Numbered from the stretch's first letter, positions 41,199-49,933 are shown. The stretch is 64,000 nt of DNA from Blastococcus_B deserti (GCF_042682525.1 NZ_JBHUHP010000009.1:62001-126000), one strand, 5' to 3'. The notes: generated by a model not told the origin, from the letters alone. A program made the numbers and translations.

Positions 41199-41845
41199 TC
41201 AGCCGAGATCGCAGGAACACGAGCAGTCGTCGGCGTGCACCGGCCGGCCGCTCCAGTCGTCGAGCTCGTCGCAGGCGGCCGGGCAGGCGCAGTGGAACGG
41301 CTCGAGCGGAGGGACTTCGCCGGCGTCGAGCCGCCGCTGGTACTCCTCCCTCCTGCGCAGCTCCGCCGCGCGACGTCGGGCGGCCCGACGGGCGGGTGGC
41401 GAGTCCCCTGGTCGGAGGAGGTGGTGGTCCGCGGGCGCGACCCCCGCCCGGCGACGCACGGAGTCGCGGCCGTCCCTGTCCCTGCTGAAGGTGAACCAGT
41501 GCTCAGGACGGTCCCGGCGGGGCTCGTGCAACCAGACGCCTTCGTCGCTGTGGCGGGTGTCGAGGTGCGCGNNNNNNNNNNNNNNNNNNNNNNNNNNNNN
41601 NGGTCGCGGACGGCGTCGGGCGCCATGCCGGCGACCTCGGCACCATCGGCGTCGAGCAGCGCGAGCCGGAGCCCGGCGAGCGCGGCGGCTCGCGCGAGAG
41701 CGCTCACCGGCAGGTCTCGGCGTCCGCTCTCGGCTGCTGCGATCGCCGACTTGGAGAGCTCCAGCTCGACGGCGAGCTCCCGCTGGGAGCGGTCGGCGAG
41801 ACGACGGATACGCCGCAGCGTGCCGGGAAGGTCGAACCCTGTCAT
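41199..41845 (-). CDS. XRE-type HTH protein with C-terminal Cys-rich domain, interrupted by an assembly gap
   Basis: The ATG at 41845 opens MTGFDLPGTLRRIRRLADRS followed by QRELAVELELSKSAIAAAESG, an XRE helix-turn-helix. After the N run, the other part is in another frame: it reads RHSDEGVWLHEP, then a basic stretch and the Cys cluster FHCACPAACDELDDWSGRPV and DDCSCSCDLG, ending at 41199. I recall this N- and C-terminal pairing from a single actinobacterial regulator family. The two parts are therefore one gene, and the frame break reflects the arbitrary N count (length is 2 mod 3). The cysteines might bind zinc or sense redox state (inferred). Confidence 0.7.
41572..41601. other. Assembly gap (30 N) inside the XRE gene
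   Basis: This N run lies within the HTH gene. The flanking frames match only if the real length is 1 mod 3, so 30 is not the true size. Confidence 0.99.
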
Positions 41846-41922
41846 CGACCGAGGGTCACCCGTCGTCCGGGCCGGCAGGACGCGCCTCTGGAGTCTGTGC
41901 ACAGGTGATGGGTCGGTGGATT

Positions 41923-41962
<40 letters not shown>

Positions 41963-41983
41963 TCCACTCCACTGCACTCCACG

Positions 41984-42027
41984 GATGCTCTGCCTCTGCC
42001 CACCGTGGTGGGCAGAGGCGGAGCATC
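41984..42027. repeat. Palindromic element, family A, copy 3
   Basis: Bases 41984-42004 pair with 42007-42027 (21 positions, one mismatch at 42020 that is a G-T wobble) around a 2-nt loop. The core is shared with copies 1 and 2. It lies upstream of the XRE gene. Confidence 0.92.
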
Positions 42028-42265
42028 GCGGTACCTGGAGCGCTCCGGGACGGCGTGCGCCGTGCCGGGCCGTCACCCGGGTGCAGTTCCGTCGCGCGGG
42101 CGGACGCGGCGGGCCCAAGCCCAGGACGGCCAGAACTGCCCGGAGAGCCCTTGCGGTGAGAAGCTCTTGCGCGAGAAGTAGCTGCTCGACCCGTAGGTGA
42201 TGGTCGGCCGAGGACCGTGCCGGACGCGGGCCCTACGGAGTCCTCGCCGCTCTCAGCAGACGCCC
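42028..42265. other. Intergenic stretch without a recognised gene
   Basis: This stretch follows family A copy 3 and runs to the phospholipase-D stop. I see no ORF with credible codon use, no RNA gene and no clear inverted repeat. Promoter elements of the XRE gene may lie at its left end. Confidence 0.6.
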
Positions 42266-43858
42266 TCAGAACTCCTTCTTCAGGCGCATCCGCAGCGGAC
42301 GTCCGTCGGGGTCGACGAGCAGGCGGTAGGCGGGCGTGGCCCACAGGCGGGTCGTCCAGCGCAGCCGTTCGGGCTTGTGGGACCGCAACCTTCCCGGTGG
42401 TCGCGGTCCGCGGCGGCCGCCCTCGTGCCAGGCGTCCAGGGCTCCCGCGCGCTCCCGCAGCACCTCCACGAAGCGGCCGGGGTCGAGCAGCGCGTCGTCG
42501 TCGGCCCCCTCGGGATCGAGGTCGAGGTGCTCGCGCGCCAGGGCCAGCCGCAGGTCCCGGGCGAAGGTGCGGGCGCCGTCGCCGGTGCCGGCCGGGTCCC
42601 GCGGCCCCCGGGGGTCGCGCGTGGTGTCCAGCACCGTGCTGGAGAGCTCGCTGTCGTGGGTCCACGACCGCCGGTTGAAGTTGTCACTGCCGACGCTGGC
42701 CCAGGTGTCGTCGACGACGCAGACCTTGGCGTGCACGTAGACCGGGGTGCCGGCGTGGTTCTCCACGTCGTACACGTGCACCCGCCCCTTGCCGGCCCGC
42801 CGGCACATCTCGATCGCCTGCCACCGGCCGACGTACTGCGGTCGTTCGGCCAGGGCGCCGTCCTGGTCGGGCACACGCGGGACGACGACCACGAGCTGCA
42901 GATCGGGGTTGTCCGAGAGCGCCTCGGCGAAGAGCCGGGCGACCTCGGCCGACCACATGTACTGGTCCTCCAGGTAGATCAGCCGCCGTGCCCGCTTGAT
43001 GGCCTTCGTGTAGCCGCGCGCCACCGACCGTTCGCCGTCGGGCGCGAAGGCGTAGGGCGGCCGGACCGCCGGATACGTCCGCAGGTTCTGCACGAAGTGC
43101 GGACCGCACTCCGGCGGCGGAGGCAACTGCGGTGGCAGCGGATCGGCGTGCAGCCGGGCGCGGTGCAGCTTGTCGTGGATCCAGGCGAGGGGGTGGTCCT
43201 CGTCCGGGCTGTTGGGGTCGTCCCAGCGCTCGCGGAAGACGGTGTCGAGCACGTGCACGGCGGGCCCGCGGATCTGCAGCTGCACGTCGTGCCACGGGGG
43301 CGTCCTCCCGTACGCGGCGGCCATCGGCACCGGCTGCGGGTCGCCGTGGTGGTCGGCGTCGTCGCGCCGGCCGTGGCACAGGTCGATGCCGCCGACGAAC
43401 GCGACGTCCCGGGAGGGATCCTCGTCGTGCCGGAGGACGACGAGTTTCTGGTGGTGGCTGCCCATCCGCCGGATCCGCTGGTCGAGGATCACCTCGCCGC
43501 CGCCGTGCTCGATCTCGACGTCGAGCGCCCGGTTGGCCTCCTTGGACAGCGACAGCCGGTCCATGTGCGACCGCCAGACCAGGCCCCGGACGCAGACGCC
43601 GCGCTTGACCGCCTCGGTGAACAGCTCGGCGACGGTCGGGCCCCCGTCACGCAGCAGCTCGTCGGGATCCCCGCGCCAGTCGGTGAAGAACAGCTGGTCA
43701 CCAGCGTTGAGCGCCCGGACCTCCTCGATCAGCCGCGCGAAGTAGGTGCTGCCGTGCAGCAACGGCTCGGCGAGGTTCCCCTCCGTCCAGCCGGGGAGCG
43801 TCGTGGCGGGGTTGCCGCGCTCCTCGGCGGTGAGCAGCCACTGCTCCGGTACGTCCAC
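42266..43858 (-). CDS. Phospholipase D family protein
   Basis: The 530-residue protein has two HKD active-site motifs: HHQKLVVLRHDED (about 142-154) and HAKVCVVDD with GSDNFNRRSW (about 355-376). Each half contributes one His and one Lys to the phosphodiesterase site, as in PLD and cardiolipin synthases. There is no transmembrane helix, so it is probably soluble or peripheral, acting on phosphatidyl lipids or other phosphodiesters. The start is uncertain: GTG at 43858 (VDVPEQWLLTAEERGNP, the family-like beginning) is favoured over ATG at 43897. The gene is divergent from ask, with a short gap. Confidence 0.85.
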   Translation of the reverse strand: MDVPEQWLLTAEERGNPATTLPGWTEGNLAEPLLHGSTYFARLIEEVRALNAGDQLFFTDWRGDPDELLRDGGPTVAELFTEAVKRGVCVRGLVWRSHMDRLSLSKEANRALDVEIEHGGGEVILDQRIRRMGSHHQKLVVLRHDEDPSRDVAFVGGIDLCHGRRDDADHHGDPQPVPMAAAYGRTPPWHDVQLQIRGPAVHVLDTVFRERWDDPNSPDEDHPLAWIHDKLHRARLHADPLPPQLPPPPECGPHFVQNLRTYPAVRPPYAFAPDGERSVARGYTKAIKRARRLIYLEDQYMWSAEVARLFAEALSDNPDLQLVVVVPRVPDQDGALAERPQYVGRWQAIEMCRRAGKGRVHVYDVENHAGTPVYVHAKVCVVDDTWASVGSDNFNRRSWTHDSELSSTVLDTTRDPRGPRDPAGTGDGARTFARDLRLALAREHLDLDPEGADDDALLDPGRFVEVLRERAGALDAWHEGGRRGPRPPGRLRSHKPERLRWTTRLWATPAYRLLVDPDGRPLRMRLKKEF

Positions 43859-43918
43859 CCGATGATCACAACGCGCGGGTGGCGGGGACGCAACCACCGG
43901 CCGCCCGTCCCGCGTCGG

Positions 43919-43924
43919 TAGCCT
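43919..43924 (+). promoter_or_regulatory. -10 box for a leaderless ask mRNA
   Basis: TAGCCT ends 8 nt before the GTG of ask at 43933, with no Shine-Dalgarno between. Confidence 0.5.
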
Positions 43925-43932
43925 GTGGACCC

Positions 43933-45201
43933 GTGGCCCTCGTCGTCCAGAAGTACGGCGGTTCCTCCGTCGCGTCCGCAGCGCACATGAAGCGTGTCGC
44001 CGAGCGGATCGTCAGCGCCAAGAAGAACGGCGACGACGTCGTCGTGGTCGTCTCCGCGATGGGCGACAGCACCGACGAGCTGCTCGACCTGGCCGGCCAG
44101 ATCACCGACGACCCGCCGGGTCGCGAGCTCGACATGCTGCTCACCGCCGGCGAGCGCATCTCCATGGCGCTGCTGGCCATCGCCATCTCGACGCACGGCT
44201 ACGAGGCCCGTTCCTTCACCGGTTCCCAGGCCGGCGTCATCACGACCTCGAGCCACGGCAAGGCGCGCATCATCGACGTCACCCCGGGCCGGCTCCGCGA
44301 CGCCCTCGACGACGGCTCGATCGTGATCGTCGCCGGGTTCCAGGGCGTCAGCCAGGACACCAAGGACATCACCACGCTGGGGCGCGGCGGTTCCGACACC
44401 ACCGCGGTCGCCGTGGCGGCCGCCCTGCGCGCCGACGTCTGCGAGATCTACACCGACGTGGACGGCGTCTTCACCGCCGACCCGCGGATCGTCCCCAACG
44501 CCAGGCGGCTCGACACCATCACCTACGAGGAGATGCTCGAGCTCGCCGCATCCGGGGCCAAGGTGCTCATGCTGCGCTGCGTCGAGTACGCCCGCCGCTA
44601 CGGCATCCCCGTGCACGTCCGCAGCTCCTACTCACACCTTCCCGGCACGATCGTGACCGGCTCGATGGAGGACCTCCCGGTGGAACAGGCGATCATCACG
44701 GGCGTCGCGCACGACCGCTCCGAGGGCAAGATCACCGTCTACGGGGTGCCGGACCGGCCGGGCGAGGCGGCCCAGATCTTCCGCGTCCTGGCCGACGCGG
44801 AGATCAACATCGACATGATCGTGCAGAACGTGTCGGCCGAGGCCAGCAAGCTCGCCGACATCTCCTTCACGCTGCCCAAGAGCGACGGCCCGACCGCGCT
44901 GGCCGCGCTGGAGAAGGTGAAGCACACCGTCGGCTACACCGACGTGCGGTTCGACCAGCACATCGGCAAGGTCTCGCTGGTCGGCGCGGGCATGCGCTCG
45001 CATCCCGGCGTCTCCGCCAAGTTCTTCGGCGCCCTGGCCGACGCCGGCGTCAACCTCGAGCTGATCAGCACCTCGGAGATCCGCATCTCCGTGGTCTGCC
45101 GCGACACCGACGTCGACATCGCCGTCCGGGCGGTGCACGACGCGTTCGACCTCGGGACCGACCAGGCCGAGGCCGTCGTCTACGGAGGGACCGGACGATG
45201 A
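43933..45201 (+). CDS. ask: Aspartate kinase, alpha form
   Basis: Aspartokinase phosphorylates aspartate, opening the pathway to lysine, threonine, methionine and diaminopimelate. The 422-residue protein begins VALVVQKYGGSSVASAAHM, with the KYGGSS kinase motif, then FTGSQAGVIT and GRGGSDTTAVAVAAAL. Two ACT domains fill the C-terminal third (about 260-420); they bind lysine and threonine in related enzymes. A leaderless GTG at 43933 is preferred to an upstream ATG. asd overlaps by 4 bp. An internal start produces a separate beta subunit. Confidence 0.95.
   Translation: MALVVQKYGGSSVASAAHMKRVAERIVSAKKNGDDVVVVVSAMGDSTDELLDLAGQITDDPPGRELDMLLTAGERISMALLAIAISTHGYEARSFTGSQAGVITTSSHGKARIIDVTPGRLRDALDDGSIVIVAGFQGVSQDTKDITTLGRGGSDTTAVAVAAALRADVCEIYTDVDGVFTADPRIVPNARRLDTITYEEMLELAASGAKVLMLRCVEYARRYGIPVHVRSSYSHLPGTIVTGSMEDLPVEQAIITGVAHDRSEGKITVYGVPDRPGEAAQIFRVLADAEINIDMIVQNVSAEASKLADISFTLPKSDGPTALAALEKVKHTVGYTDVRFDQHIGKVSLVGAGMRSHPGVSAKFFGALADAGVNLELISTSEIRISVVCRDTDVDIAVRAVHDAFDLGTDQAEAVVYGGTGR
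44665..45201 (+). CDS. Aspartate kinase beta subunit (internal start)
   Basis: The ATG at 44665 opens MEDLPVEQAIITGVAHDRSE, which closely resembles the start of the known internal beta subunit of Corynebacterium glutamicum LysC (MEDIPVEEAVLTG, from memory). It would give a 178-residue protein made of the two ACT domains in the same frame as the alpha form. Heterodimers of both forms carry the feedback site. Use of the internal start in this organism is inferred from similarity; no strong Shine-Dalgarno is visible. Confidence 0.6.
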   Translation: MEDLPVEQAIITGVAHDRSEGKITVYGVPDRPGEAAQIFRVLADAEINIDMIVQNVSAEASKLADISFTLPKSDGPTALAALEKVKHTVGYTDVRFDQHIGKVSLVGAGMRSHPGVSAKFFGALADAGVNLELISTSEIRISVVCRDTDVDIAVRAVHDAFDLGTDQAEAVVYGGTGR

Positions 45202-46253
45202 CCACACTGAGCAACGACGGCCTGCGGGTCGGCATCGTCGGTGCGACCGGCCAGGTCGGCACCGTCATGCGCGAGATACTCGCCGAGCGGAACTTCCCGC
45301 TCAGCGAGCTGCGGTTCTTCGCCTCCGCCCGCTCCGCGGGCAGCACCCTGCCGTGGGCCGGCAGCGAGATCACCGTCGAGGACGCCGCCACCGCCGACCC
45401 CACCGGCCTGGACATCGCGATCTTCTCCGCCGGGGCCACCACCTCGAAGGTGCAGGCCCCGCGGTTCGCCGAGGCCGGCGTCACCGTCATCGACAACAGC
45501 TCGGCCTGGCGCCGCGACCCCGACGTCCCGCTGATCGTCAGCGAGGTCAACCCGCACGCCCTCCGGGAGATCCGCAAGGGCATCATCGCCAACCCGAACT
45601 GCACGACCATGGCCGCGATGCCGGTGCTCAAGCCGCTGCACGACGAGGCCCAGCTGGTCCGCATCGTCGCCAGCACCTACCAGGCGGTCTCGGGCAGCGG
45701 GGTGGCCGGTGTCGAGGAGCTGCACGGGCAGGCGAAGGCGGTCGTGGAGAAGGCCGACGCGCTGACCCACGACGGGTCCGCGGTCGCCTTCCCGGACCCG
45801 GTCAAGTACGTCGCGCCCATCGCGTTCAACGTGCTGCCGATGGCCGGGTCCGTCGTCGACGACGGCTCGTTCGAGACCGATGAGGAGCAGAAGCTCCGCA
45901 ACGAGAGCCGCAAGATCCTCGGGATCCCCGACCTGCGCGTCTCGGGCACCTGCGTCCGCGTCCCGGTCTTCACCGGTCACTCGCTGTCCCTGAACGTGGA
46001 GTTCGCGCGGCCGCTCACCGTCGAGCGGGCCACGGAGCTGCTCTCGGCCGCGCCCGGCGTCGAGCTGTCCGACGTCCCGACCCCCCTGCAGGCCGCCGGC
46101 CGCGACCCCAGCTACGTCGGCCGGATCCGCCAGGACCAGAGCGTCGACGACGGCCGAGGGCTGGTGCTGTTCGTGAGCAACGACAACCTCCGCAAGGGCG
46201 CCGCCCTCAACACCGTCCAGATCGCGGAGTTGATCGCCACCTCTCGGAGTTGA
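45198..46253 (+). CDS. asd: Aspartate-semialdehyde dehydrogenase
   Basis: Asd reduces aspartyl phosphate to aspartate semialdehyde with NADPH. The 351-residue protein has the nucleotide motif VGATGQVG (about 14-21), SAGATTSK, the catalytic Cys in IANPNCTTMAAM, and the basic SGTCVRVPVFTGHS segment with the active-site His. The ATG overlaps the ask stop (ATGA). The last codons (TSRS, TGA) lie within a direct repeat and the first arm of the shared terminator hairpin. Confidence 0.96.
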   Translation: MTTLSNDGLRVGIVGATGQVGTVMREILAERNFPLSELRFFASARSAGSTLPWAGSEITVEDAATADPTGLDIAIFSAGATTSKVQAPRFAEAGVTVIDNSSAWRRDPDVPLIVSEVNPHALREIRKGIIANPNCTTMAAMPVLKPLHDEAQLVRIVASTYQAVSGSGVAGVEELHGQAKAVVEKADALTHDGSAVAFPDPVKYVAPIAFNVLPMAGSVVDDGSFETDEEQKLRNESRKILGIPDLRVSGTCVRVPVFTGHSLSLNVEFARPLTVERATELLSAAPGVELSDVPTPLQAAGRDPSYVGRIRQDQSVDDGRGLVLFVSNDNLRKGAALNTVQIAELIATSRS

Positions 46254-46310
46254 TCATCGGCATCTGGCTGGTCGACACACCGTCGGCGACAGCCACACGC
46301 CGATGATCAA
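46250..46310. terminator. Hairpin shared by convergent asd and S9 peptidase
   Basis: TTGATCATCGGC (46250-46261) pairs perfectly with GCCGATGATCAA (46299-46310). A second, inner TGGCTG/CAGCCA pair lies between. The arms cover the asd stop codon and the last peptidase codons, so it should end both transcripts. Confidence 0.8.
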
Positions 46311-48115
46311 CGCGGGCTGGCGGGCGGGACGTGTCGTAGCGCGAAGTCCAGCGCGATCTCGACCTGGCGGATGGTCTCCTCGATGACCAGGGAGCCGTGG
46401 CCGGCGTCGAACCGGTACACCTCGTGCTCCTTGCCCAGCTTCTCCAGCGCGCCCAGGTAGTTCTCGATCTGCCGGATCGGGCAGCGGGGGTCGTTGGCCC
46501 CCGCGACCACCAGGACCGGCGCGGCGACGGCGTCGACGTAGGTGATCGGCGAGGAGCGCACGTACACGTCGTGCACCTCCTCCGGTGAGCCGCCGAACAG
46601 CGCCCGGTCGTAGGCGCGCAGCCCCTCCATCTCGTCCTCGTACGCGGCCAGGTAGTCGGCGACCGGCACCTCGGCGATGCCCGCCGTCCACCGCTCCGGC
46701 TGGGTGCCCAGGCCCAGGAGGGTCAGGAACCCACCCCACGAGCCGCCGGTGAGCAGAACGCGATCCCGGTCGAGGAACCCCTCGGCCAGCAGGGCGTCGT
46801 AGACGGCACCGATGTCCTCCAGCTCGGTCAGCCCGGGCCGGCCGGTGAGCGCGTCGCGCCAGGCGCTGCCGTAGCCGGTCGACCCCCGGTAGTTGACGTG
46901 CACGACGGCGTACCCGGCGTCGACGTAGGCGGCGCGCCGGGCGCGGTAGGAGTCGTCGTCGGCGGCCTCCGGGCCGCCGTGGACCAGGAACGCCGTCGCG
47001 TAGGGGGCCGGCCCCGCGGGACGCACCACCAGCGCGTGCACGTCCCCGCCCGGGCCGGGCACCCAGCGGTCCTCGACCGGGTAGGCGGCCGGCGGCTCCT
47101 CGTCGGCCACCGACAGCACCACCGGCCCGTCGGCGCGGCGGATCACCGGCGGGAGGACGGAGGAGGACCAGGCCAGCTCCACCGTGCCGTCGGGCCGGGC
47201 CGTGGCCCCGCGGACGACGCCGGGCGGGGTGTCCAGCTTCTCCAGGGAACCCGTCGCCAGGTCGTAGCGGTAGATCTCGCTGCGGGCGGCGTGGTCGTGA
47301 CCCACCAGCAGCGCCGAGCCGTCCGGGTAGAAGCCGGCGGTCACGTCGCCGGGCAGGTCCAGCACGATCTCGGTCTCGGTGTCGGTGCCGACGTCCCAGA
47401 TCAGCAGCTCGTCCCGGCCGCGCCGCTCGTGGCCGACCAGCAGCCTCCGGTCGGCGGGGAGCGGCCCGAACTCCAGGGCGTGCAGGCCGCGGCCCTCGCC
47501 GTCCCACTTCTCGGCGACGACCGAGTCGTCCCCGGTGCGCAGCACGCGGAGGGCGGGATAGCGCGGGTCGCCGTGCTCGGAGTGGGAGATGACCAGCAGC
47601 TCGTCGTCCCGGGTCAGCGCGTCCACCGACGCGGGGTCGGCGTGCCGGTAGATCACCCGCGGCGTGCCACCGCGCGGGGCCAGCCACAGCTCGCTGCCGT
47701 CGTCGGTGGCGCGGCCGACCGCCACGAGCGTGCGGCCCACCTCCAGGCCCGCGGGGTAGGCCGGCCCCACCTCGGGGACGGCGACGGCGTCGGGGCCGCC
47801 GGTGAACGGCTGGGTCATCCAGACGCCGAACTCGTCGCCGTCGGTGTCGGCGAACCACCAGATCGTCTCGCCGTCCGGGCTCACGGTGCCGATGAGGGTG
47901 CCGTGGGGCCGGTCGGTCACCTGCCGGTGCTCGCCGGTGTCGCGGTCCCACGCGTACTGCTCCACCACGCCGCCGAGGTCCGACGAGTAGACGTTGCGGT
48001 GCGGCGCGTCCTGCGCCCAGTCCGGCAGCGACACCCGCGGGGCGCGGAAGCGCGCCTGCCAGCGGGCGGTGACCTCCGGGGAGAGGACGGGGACGGCGGT
48101 GGGGTCGGCGCTCAC
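46307..48115 (-). CDS. S9 family prolyl oligopeptidase-like peptidase
   Basis: The 602-residue protein has an N-terminal beta-propeller (several W/F-D repeats in the first 340 residues) and a C-terminal alpha/beta-hydrolase domain. The nucleophile elbow GGSWGG (about 446), the charge-relay Asp in GANDPR and His in DAGHGS match the S9 dipeptidyl/acylaminoacyl peptidases. HVNYRGSTGYG is another typical motif. It probably degrades peptides in the cytoplasm; no signal peptide is present. It starts with GTG at 48115. Confidence 0.88.
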   Translation of the reverse strand: MSADPTAVPVLSPEVTARWQARFRAPRVSLPDWAQDAPHRNVYSSDLGGVVEQYAWDRDTGEHRQVTDRPHGTLIGTVSPDGETIWWFADTDGDEFGVWMTQPFTGGPDAVAVPEVGPAYPAGLEVGRTLVAVGRATDDGSELWLAPRGGTPRVIYRHADPASVDALTRDDELLVISHSEHGDPRYPALRVLRTGDDSVVAEKWDGEGRGLHALEFGPLPADRRLLVGHERRGRDELLIWDVGTDTETEIVLDLPGDVTAGFYPDGSALLVGHDHAARSEIYRYDLATGSLEKLDTPPGVVRGATARPDGTVELAWSSSVLPPVIRRADGPVVLSVADEEPPAAYPVEDRWVPGPGGDVHALVVRPAGPAPYATAFLVHGGPEAADDDSYRARRAAYVDAGYAVVHVNYRGSTGYGSAWRDALTGRPGLTELEDIGAVYDALLAEGFLDRDRVLLTGGSWGGFLTLLGLGTQPERWTAGIAEVPVADYLAAYEDEMEGLRAYDRALFGGSPEEVHDVYVRSSPITYVDAVAAPVLVVAGANDPRCPIRQIENYLGALEKLGKEHEVYRFDAGHGSLVIEETIRQVEIALDFALRHVPPASPR

Positions 48116-48205
48116 CGCGTCATCTTCCCCCGGCCCCTGCTCGGGTCGCCGCCGTGTCGTCCCCGCGGCCGTTCCGAGGCCCGGGGATCGGTGGCGCTCG
48201 ACCCG

Positions 48206-48235
48206 GTCGGATCCCCATACGTCGGATCCCCATAC
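48206..48235. repeat. Two 15-bp tandem repeats
   Basis: GTCGGATCCCCATAC occurs twice in direct tandem, just before the terminator hairpin of tRNA-Pro. Confidence 0.9.
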
Positions 48236-48237
48236 GA

Positions 48238-48266
48238 CTCAGGGGCCGCCGGCGGCGGCCCCTGAG
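48238..48266 (-). terminator. Terminator hairpin of tRNA-Pro
   Basis: CTCAGGGGCCGCC (48238-48250) pairs perfectly with 48254-48266 (13 bp, 3-nt loop). On the minus strand it starts 8 nt after the tRNA 3' end. Confidence 0.8.
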
Positions 48267-48273
48267 CTGGTGG

Positions 48274-48347
48274 TCGGGGTGACAGGATTTGAACCTGCGG
48301 CCTCGTCGTCCCGAACGACGCGCGCTACCAAGCTGCGCCACACCCCG
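48274..48347 (-). tRNA. tRNA-Pro (anticodon CGG)
   Basis: The 74-nt cloverleaf on the minus strand has acceptor CGGGGTG/CACCCCG with discriminator A. The anticodon arm is CGTCG-TTCGGGA-CGACG giving anticodon CGG for codon CCG. The T-loop GTTCAAATC is present and CCA is not encoded. Confidence 0.95.
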
Positions 48348-48397
48348 AGGTCCTGCAGGAGTCTAGCGCGAGACGCATCCGACCCCGGCGGCGGGTC

Positions 48398-48453
48398 AGG
48401 CCCCCTCCCGGGCTCGTCCCGAGCGTGCGGGGACAGGGGGAGGGTGTCCTTCC
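48398..48453. repeat. Family B-like repeat (copy B6)
   Basis: GGCCCCCTCCCGGGCTCG, CCCGAGCGTGCGGGGAC and AGGGTGTCCTTCC follow the order of the inverted family B consensus. It abuts the stop codon of the metallophosphoesterase gene. Confidence 0.6.
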
Positions 48454-49365
48454 TCAGGCGTCGCGGGCGGTGAGCGTGAGCAGCGTCGCCTCCGGCGGGC
48501 AGGCGAAGCGCACGGGCGCGTAGGGGCTGGTGCCCAGGCCCGCCGAGACGTGCAGCCAGGTGCCGGTGGGATGCCCGGGCGTCGGCTCGGCCCAGCGGTG
48601 CAGCCAGCGCACGCGGTCGCGGTCGATGCCGCAGTTGGTCACCAGCGCCCCGTAGAAGGGCACCCGCAGCTGACCGCCGTGCGTGTGCCCGCACAGCAGC
48701 AGGTCGTAGCCGTCGGCGGCGAAGCGGTCCAGGACGCGCGGCTCGGGCGAGTGCGCCAGACCGATCCGCACGTCGGCGGACGGGTCGGCGGTGCCGGCCA
48801 CCTGGTCGTAGCGGTCCCGCTTCAGGTGCGAGTCGTCGACCCCGGCGAAGACGATCCGCCGTCCCGCCACGGTCAGCTCGCCGGTGGCGTTGGTGAGGTC
48901 CAGCCAGCCCCTGGCCCGCATCCCGTCCCGGAGCTCCCGCCACGGCAGCTCGTCGCCGTGCACCCGCTTGTGGTCGGACCAGAAGTACTTCAGCGGGTTC
49001 TTCGGCCGCGGTGCGTAGTAGTCGTTGCTGGCCAGCACGAAGGCCCCCGGGCGGTCCAGCAGCGGGTCGAGGGCCCGCAGCGTCCCCGGGACGGCGTCGA
49101 ATCCGGCCAGGTTGTCGCCGGTGTCGATCACCAGGTCCGGTTCCAGGTCGGCGAGCCCGGCGACCCACTCCTGCTTGGAGCGCTGCCCGGCGGTCATGTG
49201 CAGGTCGGAGATCTGCAGCACCGTCAGCGGCGCGGAGCCCGGGGCCAGGACGGGCACGTCGAAGCGGCGGAGCGTCCACCGGGTGCGCTCGTAGAGGCCC
49301 GCGTAGGCGGTGACCGCCGCCCCGGAGGCGACGGCGGCAGCGGGGAGGGCGGTGTACCAGCGCAC
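48454..49365 (-). CDS. Metallophosphoesterase
   Basis: The 303-residue protein begins with one hydrophobic helix (signal anchor, about 5-22) and then has the dimetal phosphoesterase motifs: ISDLHM (about 52-57), DTGDN (about 82-86), a substitute ASND (usual GNH/ND) and LCGHTHGGQ near residue 225. It is of the YaeI/LpxH-like Ser/Thr phosphatase-fold group; the substrate could be a lipid or nucleotide. GTG start; TAGGCT lies 8 nt before it on this strand, and no Shine-Dalgarno is seen, so it is likely leaderless. Confidence 0.86.
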   Translation of the reverse strand: MRWYTALPAAAVASGAAVTAYAGLYERTRWTLRRFDVPVLAPGSAPLTVLQISDLHMTAGQRSKQEWVAGLADLEPDLVIDTGDNLAGFDAVPGTLRALDPLLDRPGAFVLASNDYYAPRPKNPLKYFWSDHKRVHGDELPWRELRDGMRARGWLDLTNATGELTVAGRRIVFAGVDDSHLKRDRYDQVAGTADPSADVRIGLAHSPEPRVLDRFAADGYDLLLCGHTHGGQLRVPFYGALVTNCGIDRDRVRWLHRWAEPTPGHPTGTWLHVSAGLGTSPYAPVRFACPPEATLLTLTARDA

Positions 49366-49418
49366 GGTCGCAGAGCCTACGTGCGCCGGTCGTGCGGCCC
49401 CCGTGCCAGGCTGGGACC

Positions 49419-49871
49419 GTGCCCGACCTGAAGAACCGCCTGCGCGACGACCTGACCGCCGCCATGAAGTCCCGGGACGAGCTGCGGACGGCGACCCTCC
49501 GCATGGTGCTCGCCGCCGTCAGCGCCGAGGAGGTGTCGGGCAAGGAGGCCCGTGAGCTCTCCGACGACGAGGTGATGGCGGTCCTGCGCCGGGAGGCGAA
49601 GAAGCGCCGCGAGGCCGCGGAGGCTTTCGCCGGGGCCGGCCGGGCCGAGCAGGCCCAGCGGGAGGAGGCCGAGGGCGGGGTGCTCGCCGCCTACCTGCCG
49701 GCCCAGCTCGAGGACGCCGACCTTGCCGCTCTCGTCGCCGACGTCATCACCCGTACCGGGGCCTCGGGCATGAAGGACATGGGCAGGGTGATGGGTGCCG
49801 TGCAGGGCGAGGTCGCCGGCCGGGCGGAGGGCGCCCGCGTGGCCGCCGAGGTGCGCCGCCAGCTCGCCTGA
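49419..49871 (+). CDS. GatB/YqeY domain protein
   Basis: The 150-residue protein has the YqeY fold: LKNRLRDDLTAAMKSRDELR, TLRMVLAAVSAEEV, and the C-terminal TGASGMKDMGRVMGAVQGEVAGRA, which resembles the tail of GatB, the tRNA amidotransferase subunit. Stand-alone members have an unclear role in tRNA metabolism. The start is GTG at 49419; a CAGGCT hexamer 6 nt upstream may make it leaderless. A family B repeat follows its stop. Confidence 0.9.
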   Translation: MPDLKNRLRDDLTAAMKSRDELRTATLRMVLAAVSAEEVSGKEARELSDDEVMAVLRREAKKRREAAEAFAGAGRAEQAQREEAEGGVLAAYLPAQLEDADLAALVADVITRTGASGMKDMGRVMGAVQGEVAGRAEGARVAAEVRRQLA

Positions 49872-49874
49872 TCC

Positions 49875-49931
49875 GGCCTCGTCCAGAGGCTCACCACGAG
49901 CTCGGGAGCGGTGAGGAGGACGAGGTCCTCG
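49875..49931. repeat. Family B repeat, inverted orientation (copy B5)
   Basis: GGCCTCGTCCAGAGGCTCAC and GCGGTGAGGAGGACGAGGTC match copy B4. It fills the gap between convergent YqeY and PBP genes. CCTCGTCC pairs with GGACGAGG. Confidence 0.78.
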
Positions 49932-49933
49932 CC

